Shown in pieces: positions 7,996 to 17,379 of a stretch of 64,000 bases of DNA (within the stretch, counting starts at the first letter, position 1; every line of letters begins with the position of its first letter). Under the pieces are notes generated by a model, which saw only the letters and a list, made by a program, of their open reading frames with translations, did not search any database and was not told where the DNA came from. Both the position numbers and the translations under genes were made by a program. This DNA comes from Sva-07 sp963728355 (GTDB lineage Bacteria; Actinomycetota; Acidimicrobiia; Acidimicrobiales; Ilumatobacteraceae), in NCBI GenBank assembly GCA_963728355.1, contig CAVSJQ010000022.1:434001-498000 (forward strand), written 5' to 3'.

Positions 7996-8670
7996 GTGTC
8001 CACGTCTCCGCTCTACTTCCGCCAGTTGCTGTCGGGACGCGACTTCGCCGTCGGCGACCCGCTCGCCTCCCAGATGGTGAACTTCGTCTACGCGGTCGGC
8101 GACCGGCGCACCGGCGAGTGTGTCCTCGTCGATCCCGCCTATGCCGTGAAGGAGCTCGTCGACCTCGTCGGCGCCGACGGCATGACCGTGACCGGCGTGT
8201 TGGCGACGCACTATCACCCCGACCACGTCGGCGGTTCGATGATGGGCCATTCGATCGAGGGAATCGTGCAACTGCTCGAGCACGTCGACTGTCCGATCCA
8301 CGTCCAGCACGACGAGGTCGAATGGGTACAGAAGTCGACCGCCGTGACCCCCGATCATCTGGTGGGCCACGACTCCGGCGACGTCCTCACCGTCGGCAGC
8401 GTCGAGATCTCACTGGTCCACACGCCCGGCCACACACCGGGCAGCCAGTGCTTCTTCGTCGACGATCGTCTGATCGCCGGCGACACGCTGTTCCTCGAAG
8501 GATGCGGGCGCACCGATCTTCCCGGCTCCGACCCGGCCAAGATGATCGAGAGCCTCCGTCGGCTCGCGGAGGTGCCGGACAGTACGATCCTGTTCCCGGG
8601 CCACCGCTACTCCATCGCGAGCAGCGCGACCATGGACGTGGTCAAGGACACCAACTTCGTCTTCCAGTAG
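7996..8670 (+). CDS. MBL-fold metallohydrolase (glyoxalase II-like)
   Basis: A 224-residue metallo-beta-lactamase-fold hydrolase. The metal-binding THYHPDHVGG (His72, His74, Asp76, His77) is intact, followed by a histidine in HTPGHTPGS, the bridging Asp in IAGDTLF, and a final His in LFPGHRY. The spacing and the TDLPGSDP segment resemble hydroxyacylglutathione hydrolases and persulfide dioxygenases, so a thioester or persulfide substrate is plausible; these cannot be told apart here. Transcribed away from the ProA-like gene through a shared promoter element, and converges on the LysM lipoprotein gene. Confidence 0.88.
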   Translation: MSTSPLYFRQLLSGRDFAVGDPLASQMVNFVYAVGDRRTGECVLVDPAYAVKELVDLVGADGMTVTGVLATHYHPDHVGGSMMGHSIEGIVQLLEHVDCPIHVQHDEVEWVQKSTAVTPDHLVGHDSGDVLTVGSVEISLVHTPGHTPGSQCFFVDDRLIAGDTLFLEGCGRTDLPGSDPAKMIESLRRLAEVPDSTILFPGHRYSIASSATMDVVKDTNFVFQ

Positions 8671-8683
8671 CCCGCCTGCTGGC

Positions 8684-9343
8684 TCAACAGTCGGACTTGG
8701 CGGGGATGACGATCTCGAGGCCGACGTAGAAGGAGCTGTAGCCGGACGTGTTCACGTTGGCGGCGTTGAGCGCATCGACGGTGACGTCGAACTTGGATGC
8801 CACCTTGCCCGGGTAGTCGCCCTCCACGAGGGTGTACGTCCCGGGAGCGCAGTTGTCGCCAGCGTCGGGAATCGTCTCCGTCGTCGCGTCATCGGTCGCG
8901 GTGTCGGTCGACGTGTCGTCGGCGGCATCGGGGGTCGGCGTGGTGGCGGCCTCCAACGACTTGCCGCCCGGCGGGATGAGGATCACAGTGCCAGGGCCGG
9001 GGAACTGATTGGGGCTGGTCCACTCGTTGACGCCCAGCAGGTCCTCGAGTGTGACGCCGAAGCGCTCGACGAGGAGGAACGGGTAGTCGCCGGACTGCAC
9101 GGTGTACTCCTGCGTCCCCTCGACGATGGCGTCGGGGTCCCCGCCGGTGGTGCCGACTGGTGGCTCGGTGGTGGCCGGCGGCCGCACGACGAAGGCGGTC
9201 GAGGCAGCGCTGAGATCGATGGTCGACTGGGTGGCGGCGGTCTCGCCGGAACCGCACGACGACAACACGAACGCACCGACCAGCACGGGACCGACGAGTG
9301 CGCCGAGGCGGCGCACGCCGGTCGAAGAACGTGACGATTGCAT
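8684..9343 (-). CDS. LysM-domain lipoprotein
   Basis: Predicted cell-envelope lipoprotein of 219 residues. The N-terminal signal ends in the lipobox LSSC with Cys30 as the lipidation site. A Thr/Ala-rich linker precedes the first LysM domain (YTVQSGDYPFLLVERFGV, then ILIPPGG), a second acidic Thr-rich linker follows, and a second LysM (YTLVEGDYPGKVASKFDV, then IVIPAKSDC) closes the protein. LysM domains bind N-acetylglucosamine-containing glycans, so it probably contacts peptidoglycan. No catalytic domain is present. The ATG has TACGCT 6 nt upstream. Confidence 0.88.
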   Translation of the reverse strand: MQSSRSSTGVRRLGALVGPVLVGAFVLSSCGSGETAATQSTIDLSAASTAFVVRPPATTEPPVGTTGGDPDAIVEGTQEYTVQSGDYPFLLVERFGVTLEDLLGVNEWTSPNQFPGPGTVILIPPGGKSLEAATTPTPDAADDTSTDTATDDATTETIPDAGDNCAPGTYTLVEGDYPGKVASKFDVTVDALNAANVNTSGYSSFYVGLEIVIPAKSDC

Positions 9344-9349
9344 GGGGAC

Positions 9350-9355
9350 AGCGTA
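9350..9355 (-). promoter_or_regulatory. Leaderless -10 hexamer for the LysM lipoprotein
   Basis: TACGCT on the minus strand lies 6 nt before the ATG at 9343. Confidence 0.55.
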
Positions 9356-9392
9356 CGTCGTCCGACGTGTCCGATGTCGTCAGCCCGGGTGA

Positions 9393-9411
9393 CGCGGTGC
9401 CTGGCACCGCG
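9393..9411 (-). terminator. Hairpin after gltD
   Basis: A perfect 8-bp stem (CGCGGTGC with GCACCGCG, loop CTG) starts 8 bp beyond the gltD stop and before the LysM gene promoter. There is no clear U-tract, so termination is an inference from position and stability. Confidence 0.5.
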
Positions 9412-9418
9412 CAACCTG

Positions 9419-10870
9419 TCAGACGAGCGGTCGATCGGTCGGCTTCACCGGCGACGGGAGCCGGGTCTCGCCCATCAGGTAGGCGTCCACGCCCGCGGCG
9501 CACGCGCGCCCCTCCGCGATCGCCCACACGATCAGGCTCTGGCCGCGTCCCATGTCACCGGCGACGAACAGCCCGTGCTGATTCGTCATGTAGCGGGCAT
9601 CGCGTGCGACGTTGCCGCGGGCGTCGAACTCGACCTCCAACGACTCCAGCCACGACGCCTTCTCGGGTCCGACGAACCCCAGCGCGAGGAACACGAAGTC
9701 CGCCGGGATCTCGTGATCGGTCCCCTCGACCTTCACGAATGCGCCGTCGACGAGTTCCACTTCATGGAGTTGCAGCGCCCGCACCCGCCCGTTGCCGTCA
9801 TCGAGGAACTGCTCGGTGTTGACGCTGTACAGGCGCTCGCCGCCCTCTTCGTGGGCGGAGGTGACCTTGTAGGTCATCGCATACTGCGGCCACGGGTTGT
9901 TCGGCCCACGGTGTTCGGGCGGCTTGGGGAGGATCTCGAGCTGCGTCACCGACGCCGCTCCCTGACGGTGCGCCGTCCCCAGACAGTCGGCTCCGGTGTC
10001 ACCGCCGCCGATGATGACGACGTGCTTGCCGTGGACGTCGATCGGCGACTGCTCGATGTCGCCGAGCTGCACGCGGTTCGAGTACGGGAGGTACTCCATC
10101 GCCTGATGGATGCCGCCGAGCTCGCGGCCCGGGATCGGCAGATCGCGCCACGCGGTGGCGCCACACGCCAGGACGACCGCATCGTGCGAGGCGCGCAACA
10201 CCTCGATGTCGACGTTCTCGCCGACGACTGCGTTGGTGCGGAACTCGGTTCCTTCGGCCTCCATCTGCTCGACACGCCGGTCGATGTGCCGCTTCTCCAT
10301 CTTGAACTCGGGAATGCCGTACCGCAGCAGTCCACCGATCCGATCGGCACGCTCGAGCACGACGACCTCGTGACCGGCCCGGGTGAGCTGCTGGGCGACC
10401 GCGAGACCGGCAGGGCCCGATCCGATGACCGCCACGCGTTTGCCGGTGCGGACCGCAGGCACATGTGGTCCGACCCATCCCTCGTCCCACGCTCGATCGA
10501 TGATCTCGACCTCGACCTGCTTGATCGTCACCGGGTTCTGGTTGATGCCGAGCACGCAGGCCGACTCACACGGCGCCGGGCAGAGCCGGCCCGTGAACTC
10601 GGGAAAGTTGTTGGTGGCGTGCAGGCGCTCGATCGCGTCCTGCCAGTGGTCTCGGTACACGAGGTCGTTCCAGTCGGGAATCAGGTTCCCGAGCGGGCAG
10701 CCGTTGTTGCAGAACGGGATACCGCAGTCCATGCACCGACCCGCCTGGTGCTGCAGCTCGTGTTCGTCGAAGTCCTCGTAGACCTCCTTCCAGTCGCGCA
10801 GCCGCACCGGCACGGGCCGACGCGGTGGTGTGGTGCGATCCCACTTCAGGAATCCGGTCGGCTCACCCAC
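9419..10870 (-). CDS. gltD: Glutamate synthase (NADPH) small subunit
   Basis: Takes electrons from NADPH through FAD and iron-sulfur clusters to the large subunit, which makes glutamate from glutamine and 2-oxoglutarate. The 483-residue length is normal. The N-terminus holds the two 4Fe-4S Cys groups (CMDCGIPFCNNGCP and CPAPCESAC). Next come the FAD dinucleotide fold AVIGSGPAGLAVA with the GGLLRYGIPEFKM signature and the NADPH fold VVIIGGGDTGADC. The GTG start at 10870 overlaps the end of gltB by 8 bp, implying translational coupling. Codons farther upstream in this frame lie wholly inside gltB and are rejected. Confidence 0.95.
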   Translation of the reverse strand: MGEPTGFLKWDRTTPPRRPVPVRLRDWKEVYEDFDEHELQHQAGRCMDCGIPFCNNGCPLGNLIPDWNDLVYRDHWQDAIERLHATNNFPEFTGRLCPAPCESACVLGINQNPVTIKQVEVEIIDRAWDEGWVGPHVPAVRTGKRVAVIGSGPAGLAVAQQLTRAGHEVVVLERADRIGGLLRYGIPEFKMEKRHIDRRVEQMEAEGTEFRTNAVVGENVDIEVLRASHDAVVLACGATAWRDLPIPGRELGGIHQAMEYLPYSNRVQLGDIEQSPIDVHGKHVVIIGGGDTGADCLGTAHRQGAASVTQLEILPKPPEHRGPNNPWPQYAMTYKVTSAHEEGGERLYSVNTEQFLDDGNGRVRALQLHEVELVDGAFVKVEGTDHEIPADFVFLALGFVGPEKASWLESLEVEFDARGNVARDARYMTNQHGLFVAGDMGRGQSLIVWAIAEGRACAAGVDAYLMGETRLPSPVKPTDRPLV

Positions 10871-13800
10871 GAGCAGCCTCCATGATCTTGTCGACGGTCT
10901 GGTGCTCATCGAGGCCGGCGGCCTCGGACTCGGCGATGACCGTGAGGACACGCTGGTAGTCCTTGGGCATCACCTTGCGGAACGCCGTCACGGCGCCGTC
11001 CCAGTCGGCAACGATGCGCTCGGCGACCGCAGAGCCCGTGAGGTCGCGGTGGCGGCGGATCGTGTCCTCGAGGAACGCACGGTCGGCCGCATCGAGCGGT
11101 TGCAGTTCGACCATCTCGTAGTTGACCCTGCTCGCGAAACTCTCGTCGGGGTCGTACACGTAGGCGATGCCGCCGGACATGCCGGCGCCGAAATTCCGCC
11201 CGGTCGAGCCGAGCACGACGACACGACCACCGGTCATGTATTCGCAGCCGTGGTCACCGACACCTTCACTGACCGCAGTGGCACCCGAGTTGCGTACGCA
11301 GAAGCGTTCGCCGACGATCCCACGCAGGAAGATCTCGCCGCCCGTCGCGCCGTAGCCGATCACGTTCCCCGCGATGATCTGCTCCTCGGCGATGAACGTC
11401 GAGAATGGATGCGGATGCACGATGATCCGGCCGCCGGACAGTCCCTTGCCGACGTAGTCGTTGGCGTCGCCGATGAGACGGATCTGGATGCCGGCCGGCA
11501 CGAACGCTCCGAGGCTCTGTCCTGCCGACCCGGTGAGCGTGATGTCGATGGTACCGTCGGGCAGCCCGGCGCCCTTCCACTTCTTGGTCACCTCGTGACC
11601 GAGCAGCGTGCCGACCGTCCGGTTCACATTGCGCACCGGCAGATCGATCGACACGTGGTGGGCGTCCTGGATCGCCGGCTGCGCCAACTCGATCAACTGC
11701 TGGTCGAGTGCCTCGTCGAGGCCGTGGTCCTGCCCGACGCTCTGGATCAGCGTCTGACCGTACGGATTCTGCGGCACCGCGAGGATGGGGCTGATGTCGA
11801 GCCCCGAGGCCTTCCAGTGTTCGATTGCGCGGCGGGCGTCGAGCGCATCGACGTGGCCGATCATCTCGTCCATCGTGCGGAACCCGAGTTCGGCCATCAA
11901 CTCGCGCACCTCGGTGGCGATGTACTCGAAGAACGTCTCGACGAACTCCGGTGTACCGCTGAAGCGCGCCCGCAGTTCGGGGTTCTGGGTGGCGATACCG
12001 ACCGGGCAGGTGTCGAGATGGCAGACGCGCATCATGATGCAGCCCGACACGACCAGCGGCGCGGTGGCGAAGCCGTACTCCTCGGCGCCGAGCAGGGCGG
12101 CGATCACGACGTCGCGGCCGGTCTTCATCTGGCCGTCGGTCTGCACGACGATGCGGTCGCGCAGGCCGTTGAGCAGCAGCGTCTGCTGCGTCTCGGCGAG
12201 CCCGAGTTCCCATGGACCTCCGGCGTGCTTCAGCGACGTGAGCGGGCTGGCGCCCGTGCCGCCGTCGTGGCCCGAGATCAGCACGACGTCCGCCTTCGCC
12301 TTCGACACGCCGGCGGCGACAGTGCCGACGCCGGTCTCAGCGACGAGCTTGACGTGCACCCGCGCCGACGGGTTGGCGTTCTTGAGGTCGTGGATCAGCT
12401 GCTTGAGATCCTCGATCGAATAGATGTCGTGGTGCGGGGGCGGGCTGATCAGCCCGACACCTGGCGTCGAGTGTCGCGTCGCCGCGATCCACGGATACAC
12501 CTTGTGGCCGGGTAGCTGTCCTCCCTCGCCCGGCTTCGCGCCCTGGGCCATCTTGATCTGGATGTCGTCGGAGTTCGTCAGATACTCCGACGTCACCCCG
12601 AAACGACCCGAGGCCACCTGCTTGATCGACGAACGCCGCTCCGGGTCGTACAGACGATCGACGTCCTCGCCGCCCTCTCCCGTGTTCGACTTGGCGCCGA
12701 TGTGGTTCATCGCGATCGCCAGCGTCTCGTGTGCCTCGGCGGAGATCGAGCCATAGCTCATCGCTCCCGTCGAGAACCGCTTGACGATGTCGGCGAGCGG
12801 TTCGACCTCGTCGATCGGCACTGGCGGCCGGTCGGACGCGAACGCAAACAGCCCCCGCAGTGTCATCAGCCGCTCGGACTGGTCGTCGATCTTCGAGGTG
12901 TACTCCTTGAAGATGTCGTAGCGCTTGGCCCGCGCGGCGTGTTGCAGCTTGAACACCGTCTCGGGGTTGAACAGGTGCAGTTCCCCCTCGCGACGCCACT
13001 GGTATTCGCCACCGAGTTCCAGCTTGCGGTGCGCGCGCTCCTCGGGACGTGTCGGATTGGCCATCGCATGGCGGGCGGCGACCTCGGCGGCGATCTCGTC
13101 GAGACCGATGCCGCCGAGCTGCGAGATCGTCCCGGTGAAGTACGCGTCGACGACGGTCTTGCCGAGGCCGATGGCCTCGAAGATCTGGGCGCCGGTGTAG
13201 GACGCCACCGTCGACACGCCCATCTTGGACATCACCTTGAGCACGCCCTTGCCGCAGGCCTTGATGTAGTTCTTGACCGCCTTGACCGGGTCCATGCCGC
13301 CGAGGCCGTGCATCTCCTCGGCGATGAGGTCCTCGATCGACTCGAAGGCGAGGTACGGGTTGATCGCTCCGGCGCCGTAGCCGATCAGCAACGCCATGTG
13401 GTGCACTTCGCGGGCGTCGCCGGCCTCGACGATCAGCCCGGCCATCGTGCGCTGCTTCGTGCGCACCAGGTGATGGTGGACCGCCGCCGTCAGCAGCAAC
13501 GACGGGATCGGAGCCTCGACGGTGTCGGCGTTGCGGTCGGACAGCACGATGATGCGAGCACCGGAATCGATCGCCTCGGACGCCTGCTGGCAGACCCGGT
13601 CGAGCGCCGCTCGCAGTCCCGGCCCGCCGTCGGCGACGCGGAACAGCCCCGACAGCACCTTGGCCCGGAGACCCGGACGGGTGCCGTCGTCGTTGATGTG
13701 GATGATCTTGGCCAACTCGTCGTTGTCGATGATCGGGAACGGCAACGACAGCTGGCGGCAGCTCTCGGGACCGGGTGAGAGCAGGTTGCTCTCGGGCCCG

Positions 13801-15410
13801 ACCGACGACGCCACCGCCGTCACGACCTCTTCACGGATCGCATCCAGGGGCGGATTGGTGACCTGGGCGAACAGCTGCTTGAAGTAGTCGAACAGCAGTC
13901 GCGGCCGCTCGGACAAAACGGCGAGCGGGGTGTCTGTGCCCATCGAACCGAGGGCCTCTCCCCCGCTGGCGGCCATCGGGGTGATCAGGATCTTCAGTTC
14001 CTCGTGCGTGTAGCCGAACATCTGCTGACGGCGAAGCACACTGTCGTGGCTGAACACGACGTGCTCACGCTCGGGCAGATCGGGCAGTGCCACCATGCCC
14101 TCGGCGAGCCACTCCCCGTACGGGTGCAGCGCCGCGAGTTCCGACTTGATCTCGTCGTCGCTGACGATGCGTCCCTGGGCGGTGTCGATCAGGAACATCT
14201 TGCCCGGCTGGAGCCGGCCCTTGGCCACGATCCTGGACGGTTCGACGTCGATCACGCCGACCTCCGAGGCCATCACGACGAGGTCGTCGTCGGTCACCCA
14301 GTACCGGCTCGGTCGCAGACCGTTGCGGTCGAGCACGGCGCCGATCATCTCGCCGTCGGTGAACGCCACGCTCGCGGGGCCGTCCCAGGGCTCCATCATC
14401 GCAGCATGGAACCGGTAGAAGTCGCGCTGCTCCTGCGACATCGTCTCGTGGTTCTCCCACGCTTCGGGGATCATCATCAGCATCGCGTGATGGATCGGGT
14501 AGCCGCCCAGGTGGAGCAGCTCGAGGACCTCGTCGAAGCGGGCCGTGTCGGACGAACCAGGCGTGCAGATCGGGAAGGCCTGATCGATGCCCGGGAGCAG
14601 GTCACTCTGCAGCATCGCTTCACGGGCGCGCATCCAGTTCTGGTTGCCCTGCACCGTGTTGATCTCGCCGTTGTGGGCCACGAAACGGTACGGGTGGGCG
14701 AGCGGCCACGAGGGGAAGGTGTTGGTCGAGAACCGGGAGTGGACCAACAGCAGCGCCGACTCGACCCGCGGGTCGGTGAGATCGGGGAAGAACTCGCTCA
14801 GCTGGGGCGTCGTCAGCATCCCCTTGTAGACGATGGTGCGCGCCGAGAGCGACGCGAAGTAGGTGTCCAGCTCTCCTTCGAGCTCGCGACGGCTGCGCTT
14901 TCGGGCCACGAAGGCCTTGCGGTCGAGATCGACGCCGGTCGCCCCACCCGGATCGGAGACGAACAGCTGCTTGAACGTCGGCATGGCCGCCCGGGCGGTC
15001 TCACCGAGACAGTCGGGCTCGACCGGGACGTCGCGCCAGCCGAGCACGGCGAGCCCGACGTCGTTCACCGTCGCCTCGATCGCCGCCACCGCCTTCTCGC
15101 ACGAGCCGGGATCGGCCGGTAGGAAGGCCATGCCGGCGGCGTATGCGCCGGCCGCAGGTAGCTCGAACTCGACGACCGCCCGGAGAAATGCATCGGGGAC
15201 CTGGAGCAGGATGCCTGCGCCGTCTCCGGTGTCGGGCTCGGCCCCGGTCGCGCCGCGGTGCTCCATGTTCGTCAACGCCTTGAGTCCGGTGAGCACCAGC
15301 TCGTTGGAGCGCGCGCCCTTCAGGTTCGCGACGAACGACACTCCGCACGAGTCGTGTTCGTTTCGGGGGTCGTAGAGGCCGATCGGGCCCGGGGGCTGTT
15401 GCATCATCAC
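10863..15410 (-). CDS. gltB: Glutamate synthase (NADPH) large subunit
   Basis: Large subunit of GOGAT, about 1,515 residues. The N-terminal class II amidotransferase domain has its nucleophile at Cys22 in HDSCGVSFV; family members remove the short propeptide before this Cys. A central domain, the FMN-binding synthase barrel (including the 3Fe-4S-type Cys in CIMMRVCHLDTCPVG) and a C-terminal GxGxG beta-helix follow in the usual order. The start is ambiguous: GTG-ATG-ATG are consecutive codons at 15410-15402 and any of the three could be used. It forms an operon with gltD through the 8-bp overlap. The ~270-bp leader probably carries its promoter. Confidence 0.96.
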   Translation of the reverse strand: MMMQQPPGPIGLYDPRNEHDSCGVSFVANLKGARSNELVLTGLKALTNMEHRGATGAEPDTGDGAGILLQVPDAFLRAVVEFELPAAGAYAAGMAFLPADPGSCEKAVAAIEATVNDVGLAVLGWRDVPVEPDCLGETARAAMPTFKQLFVSDPGGATGVDLDRKAFVARKRSRRELEGELDTYFASLSARTIVYKGMLTTPQLSEFFPDLTDPRVESALLLVHSRFSTNTFPSWPLAHPYRFVAHNGEINTVQGNQNWMRAREAMLQSDLLPGIDQAFPICTPGSSDTARFDEVLELLHLGGYPIHHAMLMMIPEAWENHETMSQEQRDFYRFHAAMMEPWDGPASVAFTDGEMIGAVLDRNGLRPSRYWVTDDDLVVMASEVGVIDVEPSRIVAKGRLQPGKMFLIDTAQGRIVSDDEIKSELAALHPYGEWLAEGMVALPDLPEREHVVFSHDSVLRRQQMFGYTHEELKILITPMAASGGEALGSMGTDTPLAVLSERPRLLFDYFKQLFAQVTNPPLDAIREEVVTAVASSVGPESNLLSPGPESCRQLSLPFPIIDNDELAKIIHINDDGTRPGLRAKVLSGLFRVADGGPGLRAALDRVCQQASEAIDSGARIIVLSDRNADTVEAPIPSLLLTAAVHHHLVRTKQRTMAGLIVEAGDAREVHHMALLIGYGAGAINPYLAFESIEDLIAEEMHGLGGMDPVKAVKNYIKACGKGVLKVMSKMGVSTVASYTGAQIFEAIGLGKTVVDAYFTGTISQLGGIGLDEIAAEVAARHAMANPTRPEERAHRKLELGGEYQWRREGELHLFNPETVFKLQHAARAKRYDIFKEYTSKIDDQSERLMTLRGLFAFASDRPPVPIDEVEPLADIVKRFSTGAMSYGSISAEAHETLAIAMNHIGAKSNTGEGGEDVDRLYDPERRSSIKQVASGRFGVTSEYLTNSDDIQIKMAQGAKPGEGGQLPGHKVYPWIAATRHSTPGVGLISPPPHHDIYSIEDLKQLIHDLKNANPSARVHVKLVAETGVGTVAAGVSKAKADVVLISGHDGGTGASPLTSLKHAGGPWELGLAETQQTLLLNGLRDRIVVQTDGQMKTGRDVVIAALLGAEEYGFATAPLVVSGCIMMRVCHLDTCPVGIATQNPELRARFSGTPEFVETFFEYIATEVRELMAELGFRTMDEMIGHVDALDARRAIEHWKASGLDISPILAVPQNPYGQTLIQSVGQDHGLDEALDQQLIELAQPAIQDAHHVSIDLPVRNVNRTVGTLLGHEVTKKWKGAGLPDGTIDITLTGSAGQSLGAFVPAGIQIRLIGDANDYVGKGLSGGRIIVHPHPFSTFIAEEQIIAGNVIGYGATGGEIFLRGIVGERFCVRNSGATAVSEGVGDHGCEYMTGGRVVVLGSTGRNFGAGMSGGIAYVYDPDESFASRVNYEMVELQPLDAADRAFLEDTIRRHRDLTGSAVAERIVADWDGAVTAFRKVMPKDYQRVLTVIAESEAAGLDEHQTVDKIMEAARG

Positions 15411-15677
15411 ATCCGCGTGTCTCGAAGTTGCACGGTCCCGTGGTGTTCCCGATCGTCGCTGATCGAGGGAGCGATCGACGGTGACCTGCTCACACGGGGT
15501 GCCCGAGACAACGCTGGCTCGAGGCGGGTCCGGACATCATAGGACCTCGGCGAGCGCGTCGCTGAGTTCGTTCGATCGTGATCCCGGTACTCGGAGCACC
15601 ATCCTGGTGAACCCGGTGCGCACCTGCGCCGCCATCTCGTCCACGAGATCGGGGCGCCTCCATGCGACACTGACTCG
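15411..15677. other. Intergenic region between gltB and an alpha/beta hydrolase
   Basis: The largest gene-free gap in the window and presumably the source of the gltB promoter. I see no clear TANNNT element next to the gltB start. A short minus-strand frame (15537-15644, 35 codons from a GTG) has gene-like codon use and ends ELSDALAEVL; it may be a remnant or a tiny gene but matches nothing I recognise. A GACACT hexamer 6 nt before the ATG at 15678 is a weak leaderless promoter candidate. Confidence 0.4.
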
Positions 15678-16475
15678 ATGACGCACCAGCACACCGCAAC
15701 CGCACCGGACGGCACCACGATCGCCTGGAGCCAGACGGGCGACGACGGAGATCCGGTGGTTCTGGTACACGGCATCACCGAATCGGCTGCGTCGTTCGAG
15801 CCGGTCACGGCGCGGCTCGAGACCACCCACCAGGTGATCACGTTCGATCTCCGTGGACATGGGGAATCGGGCCGCTCGGGCACGTACGACCTGGCGGCGA
15901 TGGCCGGCGATGTCGCCGTCGTCTCTGCCGCCGCCGGCGCAGCACGGCCGCACCTCGTCGGCCACTCGCTCGGTGGAGCGGTCGTCACGGCGGCTGGGTC
16001 GATGCTCGATGTGGCCAGCGTGGTCGATGTCGACCAGTCGCTCCGGCTGGACTCGTTCAAGGCGCAACTCGCCCCGGCCGAAGCGATGTTGCGAGATCCC
16101 GAGCAGTATCAGCTGGTGATCGACGCCATGTTCGAGATGATGATGGGTGAGTTGCTCTCCGCCGACGAAAAGACCCGGGTCACTGCGTTGCGTCGAGCGG
16201 ACCACGACGTGGTGCTCGGCGTCTGGGAACTCCTCCTGACGGAACCGGTCGAGGAGATCGCGACGACGGTCGATGTCGCGCTCGCCGGGTATCGAGGTCG
16301 GGAGGTGCCGTATCTCGCCCTGTTCGGCCTCGATCCCGGGCCCGGATACGCCGACTGGTTGGCCGAGCGCATCGCCGGCTCGTGCGTCGAGTACTGGGAC
16401 GGCGCCGGGCACTATCCGCACCTGGTCGACCCCGACCGGTTCGTCGCCCGCCTCCGGGACTTCTGGACGTCCTGA
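15678..16475 (+). CDS. Alpha/beta hydrolase
   Basis: A 265-residue soluble hydrolase of the alpha/beta fold. The oxyanion VVLVHGITES, the FDLRGHGES turn, and the nucleophile elbow VGHSLGGAV (Ser) are clear, with a late His in DGAGHYPHLVDP as the catalytic histidine. No lid motif or neighbour points to a particular ester or amide. Next to it, on the opposite strand, is an enoyl-CoA hydratase gene, 11 bp away. Specific function unassigned. Confidence 0.87.
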   Translation: MTHQHTATAPDGTTIAWSQTGDDGDPVVLVHGITESAASFEPVTARLETTHQVITFDLRGHGESGRSGTYDLAAMAGDVAVVSAAAGAARPHLVGHSLGGAVVTAAGSMLDVASVVDVDQSLRLDSFKAQLAPAEAMLRDPEQYQLVIDAMFEMMMGELLSADEKTRVTALRRADHDVVLGVWELLLTEPVEEIATTVDVALAGYRGREVPYLALFGLDPGPGYADWLAERIAGSCVEYWDGAGHYPHLVDPDRFVARLRDFWTS

Positions 16476-16486
16476 CCGGATCGGCG

Positions 16487-17308
16487 TCAGTCGTCGGTGT
16501 AGACAGCGGGGCGCTTCTCGAAACCGGCCATCACCGCTTCGACCTGGTTCGGAGTGCCGATCTGGGCGCCGATCACGCGTCGCTCCTCGGCGAACTGCTC
16601 CGCGGCACCGTCGTTGGCGAGGCGGTTGAAGAGCGACTTGGCGCCGCTGACCGCACCGGGACTCATGCCGGCGATCTCGCGGGCCATCGCCATGGCGTCG
16701 TCCTTGGGGGCGTCGCTCAACCGGGTGACCAGCCCCATCTCGGCGGCCTCGGTACCGGAGAAGACGCGAGCGGTGAAGGTGAGTTCCTTGGCGATGTCCG
16801 GCCTCACGAGCTTCGACAGGATGAACGTCCCGGTCATGTCCGGAACCAGACCCCAGTACACCTCGCGCACCGACATCTTGGTGTCGGGATGCACGATGCG
16901 GATGTCGGCGCCGAGTGCAATCTGCAGACCGCCTCCGAGCGCATGTCCATGCACTGCGGCGATCACCGGGACCTCCAGCTCCTGCCACACCCAGCACACC
17001 TGCTGACCGAGGTGGGTGATGCGCCCGTCCTTCATCTCGCCGGGATTGCCGTCGGAGCGTGTGGCTGCGCTGGCGGCGTCGTCGCCGCCTGCCATTGCCT
17101 GGAACGAGGAGAAGTCGAGTCCGGCACAGAACGAGGCGCCGTCACCGGAGAGGACGACGGCACGCAGCCCGCGCTCGGACTTCAACTGCTCGCCGGCTTC
17201 GGCGATCGCGCTGAACATGGCGTTGTCGAGGGCATTGCGCTTGTCGGCACGGTTGAACACGACGTCGGCGATGCCGTCGGTGATGGAGATGAGCACACGG
17301 TCGGACAT
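16487..17308 (-). CDS. Enoyl-CoA hydratase/isomerase family protein
   Basis: A crotonase-fold enzyme of 273 residues acting on acyl-CoA thioesters. The two oxyanion-hole segments are present (GASFCAGLDFSSF and GHALGGGLQIALGADIRI). An acidic residue in the MSVREVYWGLVPDM stretch fits the catalytic position. A ~30-residue insert rich in Ala, Gly and Asp (MAGGDDAASAATRSD) lies between the motifs. The ATG start is chosen because homology begins there; GAGACT lies 7 nt upstream as a weak leaderless -10. Whether it is a hydratase, isomerase or other crotonase cannot be decided. Confidence 0.88.
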   Translation of the reverse strand: MSDRVLISITDGIADVVFNRADKRNALDNAMFSAIAEAGEQLKSERGLRAVVLSGDGASFCAGLDFSSFQAMAGGDDAASAATRSDGNPGEMKDGRITHLGQQVCWVWQELEVPVIAAVHGHALGGGLQIALGADIRIVHPDTKMSVREVYWGLVPDMTGTFILSKLVRPDIAKELTFTARVFSGTEAAEMGLVTRLSDAPKDDAMAMAREIAGMSPGAVSGAKSLFNRLANDGAAEQFAEERRVIGAQIGTPNQVEAVMAGFEKRPAVYTDD

Positions 17309-17379
17309 GGTCGTGAGTCTCGCAGCCGCGCGACTCGGCCGACGAACGCACCAGCGCTCGCTGCGACGCATGTCGGAGC

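Noticed and set aside
10830..12515. A 561-codon plus-strand frame inside gltB
   Set aside because: Antisense to the well-conserved glutamate synthase domains; composition is typical of a GC-driven shadow frame.
15411..15677. A glutamine- or glycine-type riboswitch before gltB
   Set aside because: I could not find the conserved core of any riboswitch class; only weak local inverted repeats are present.
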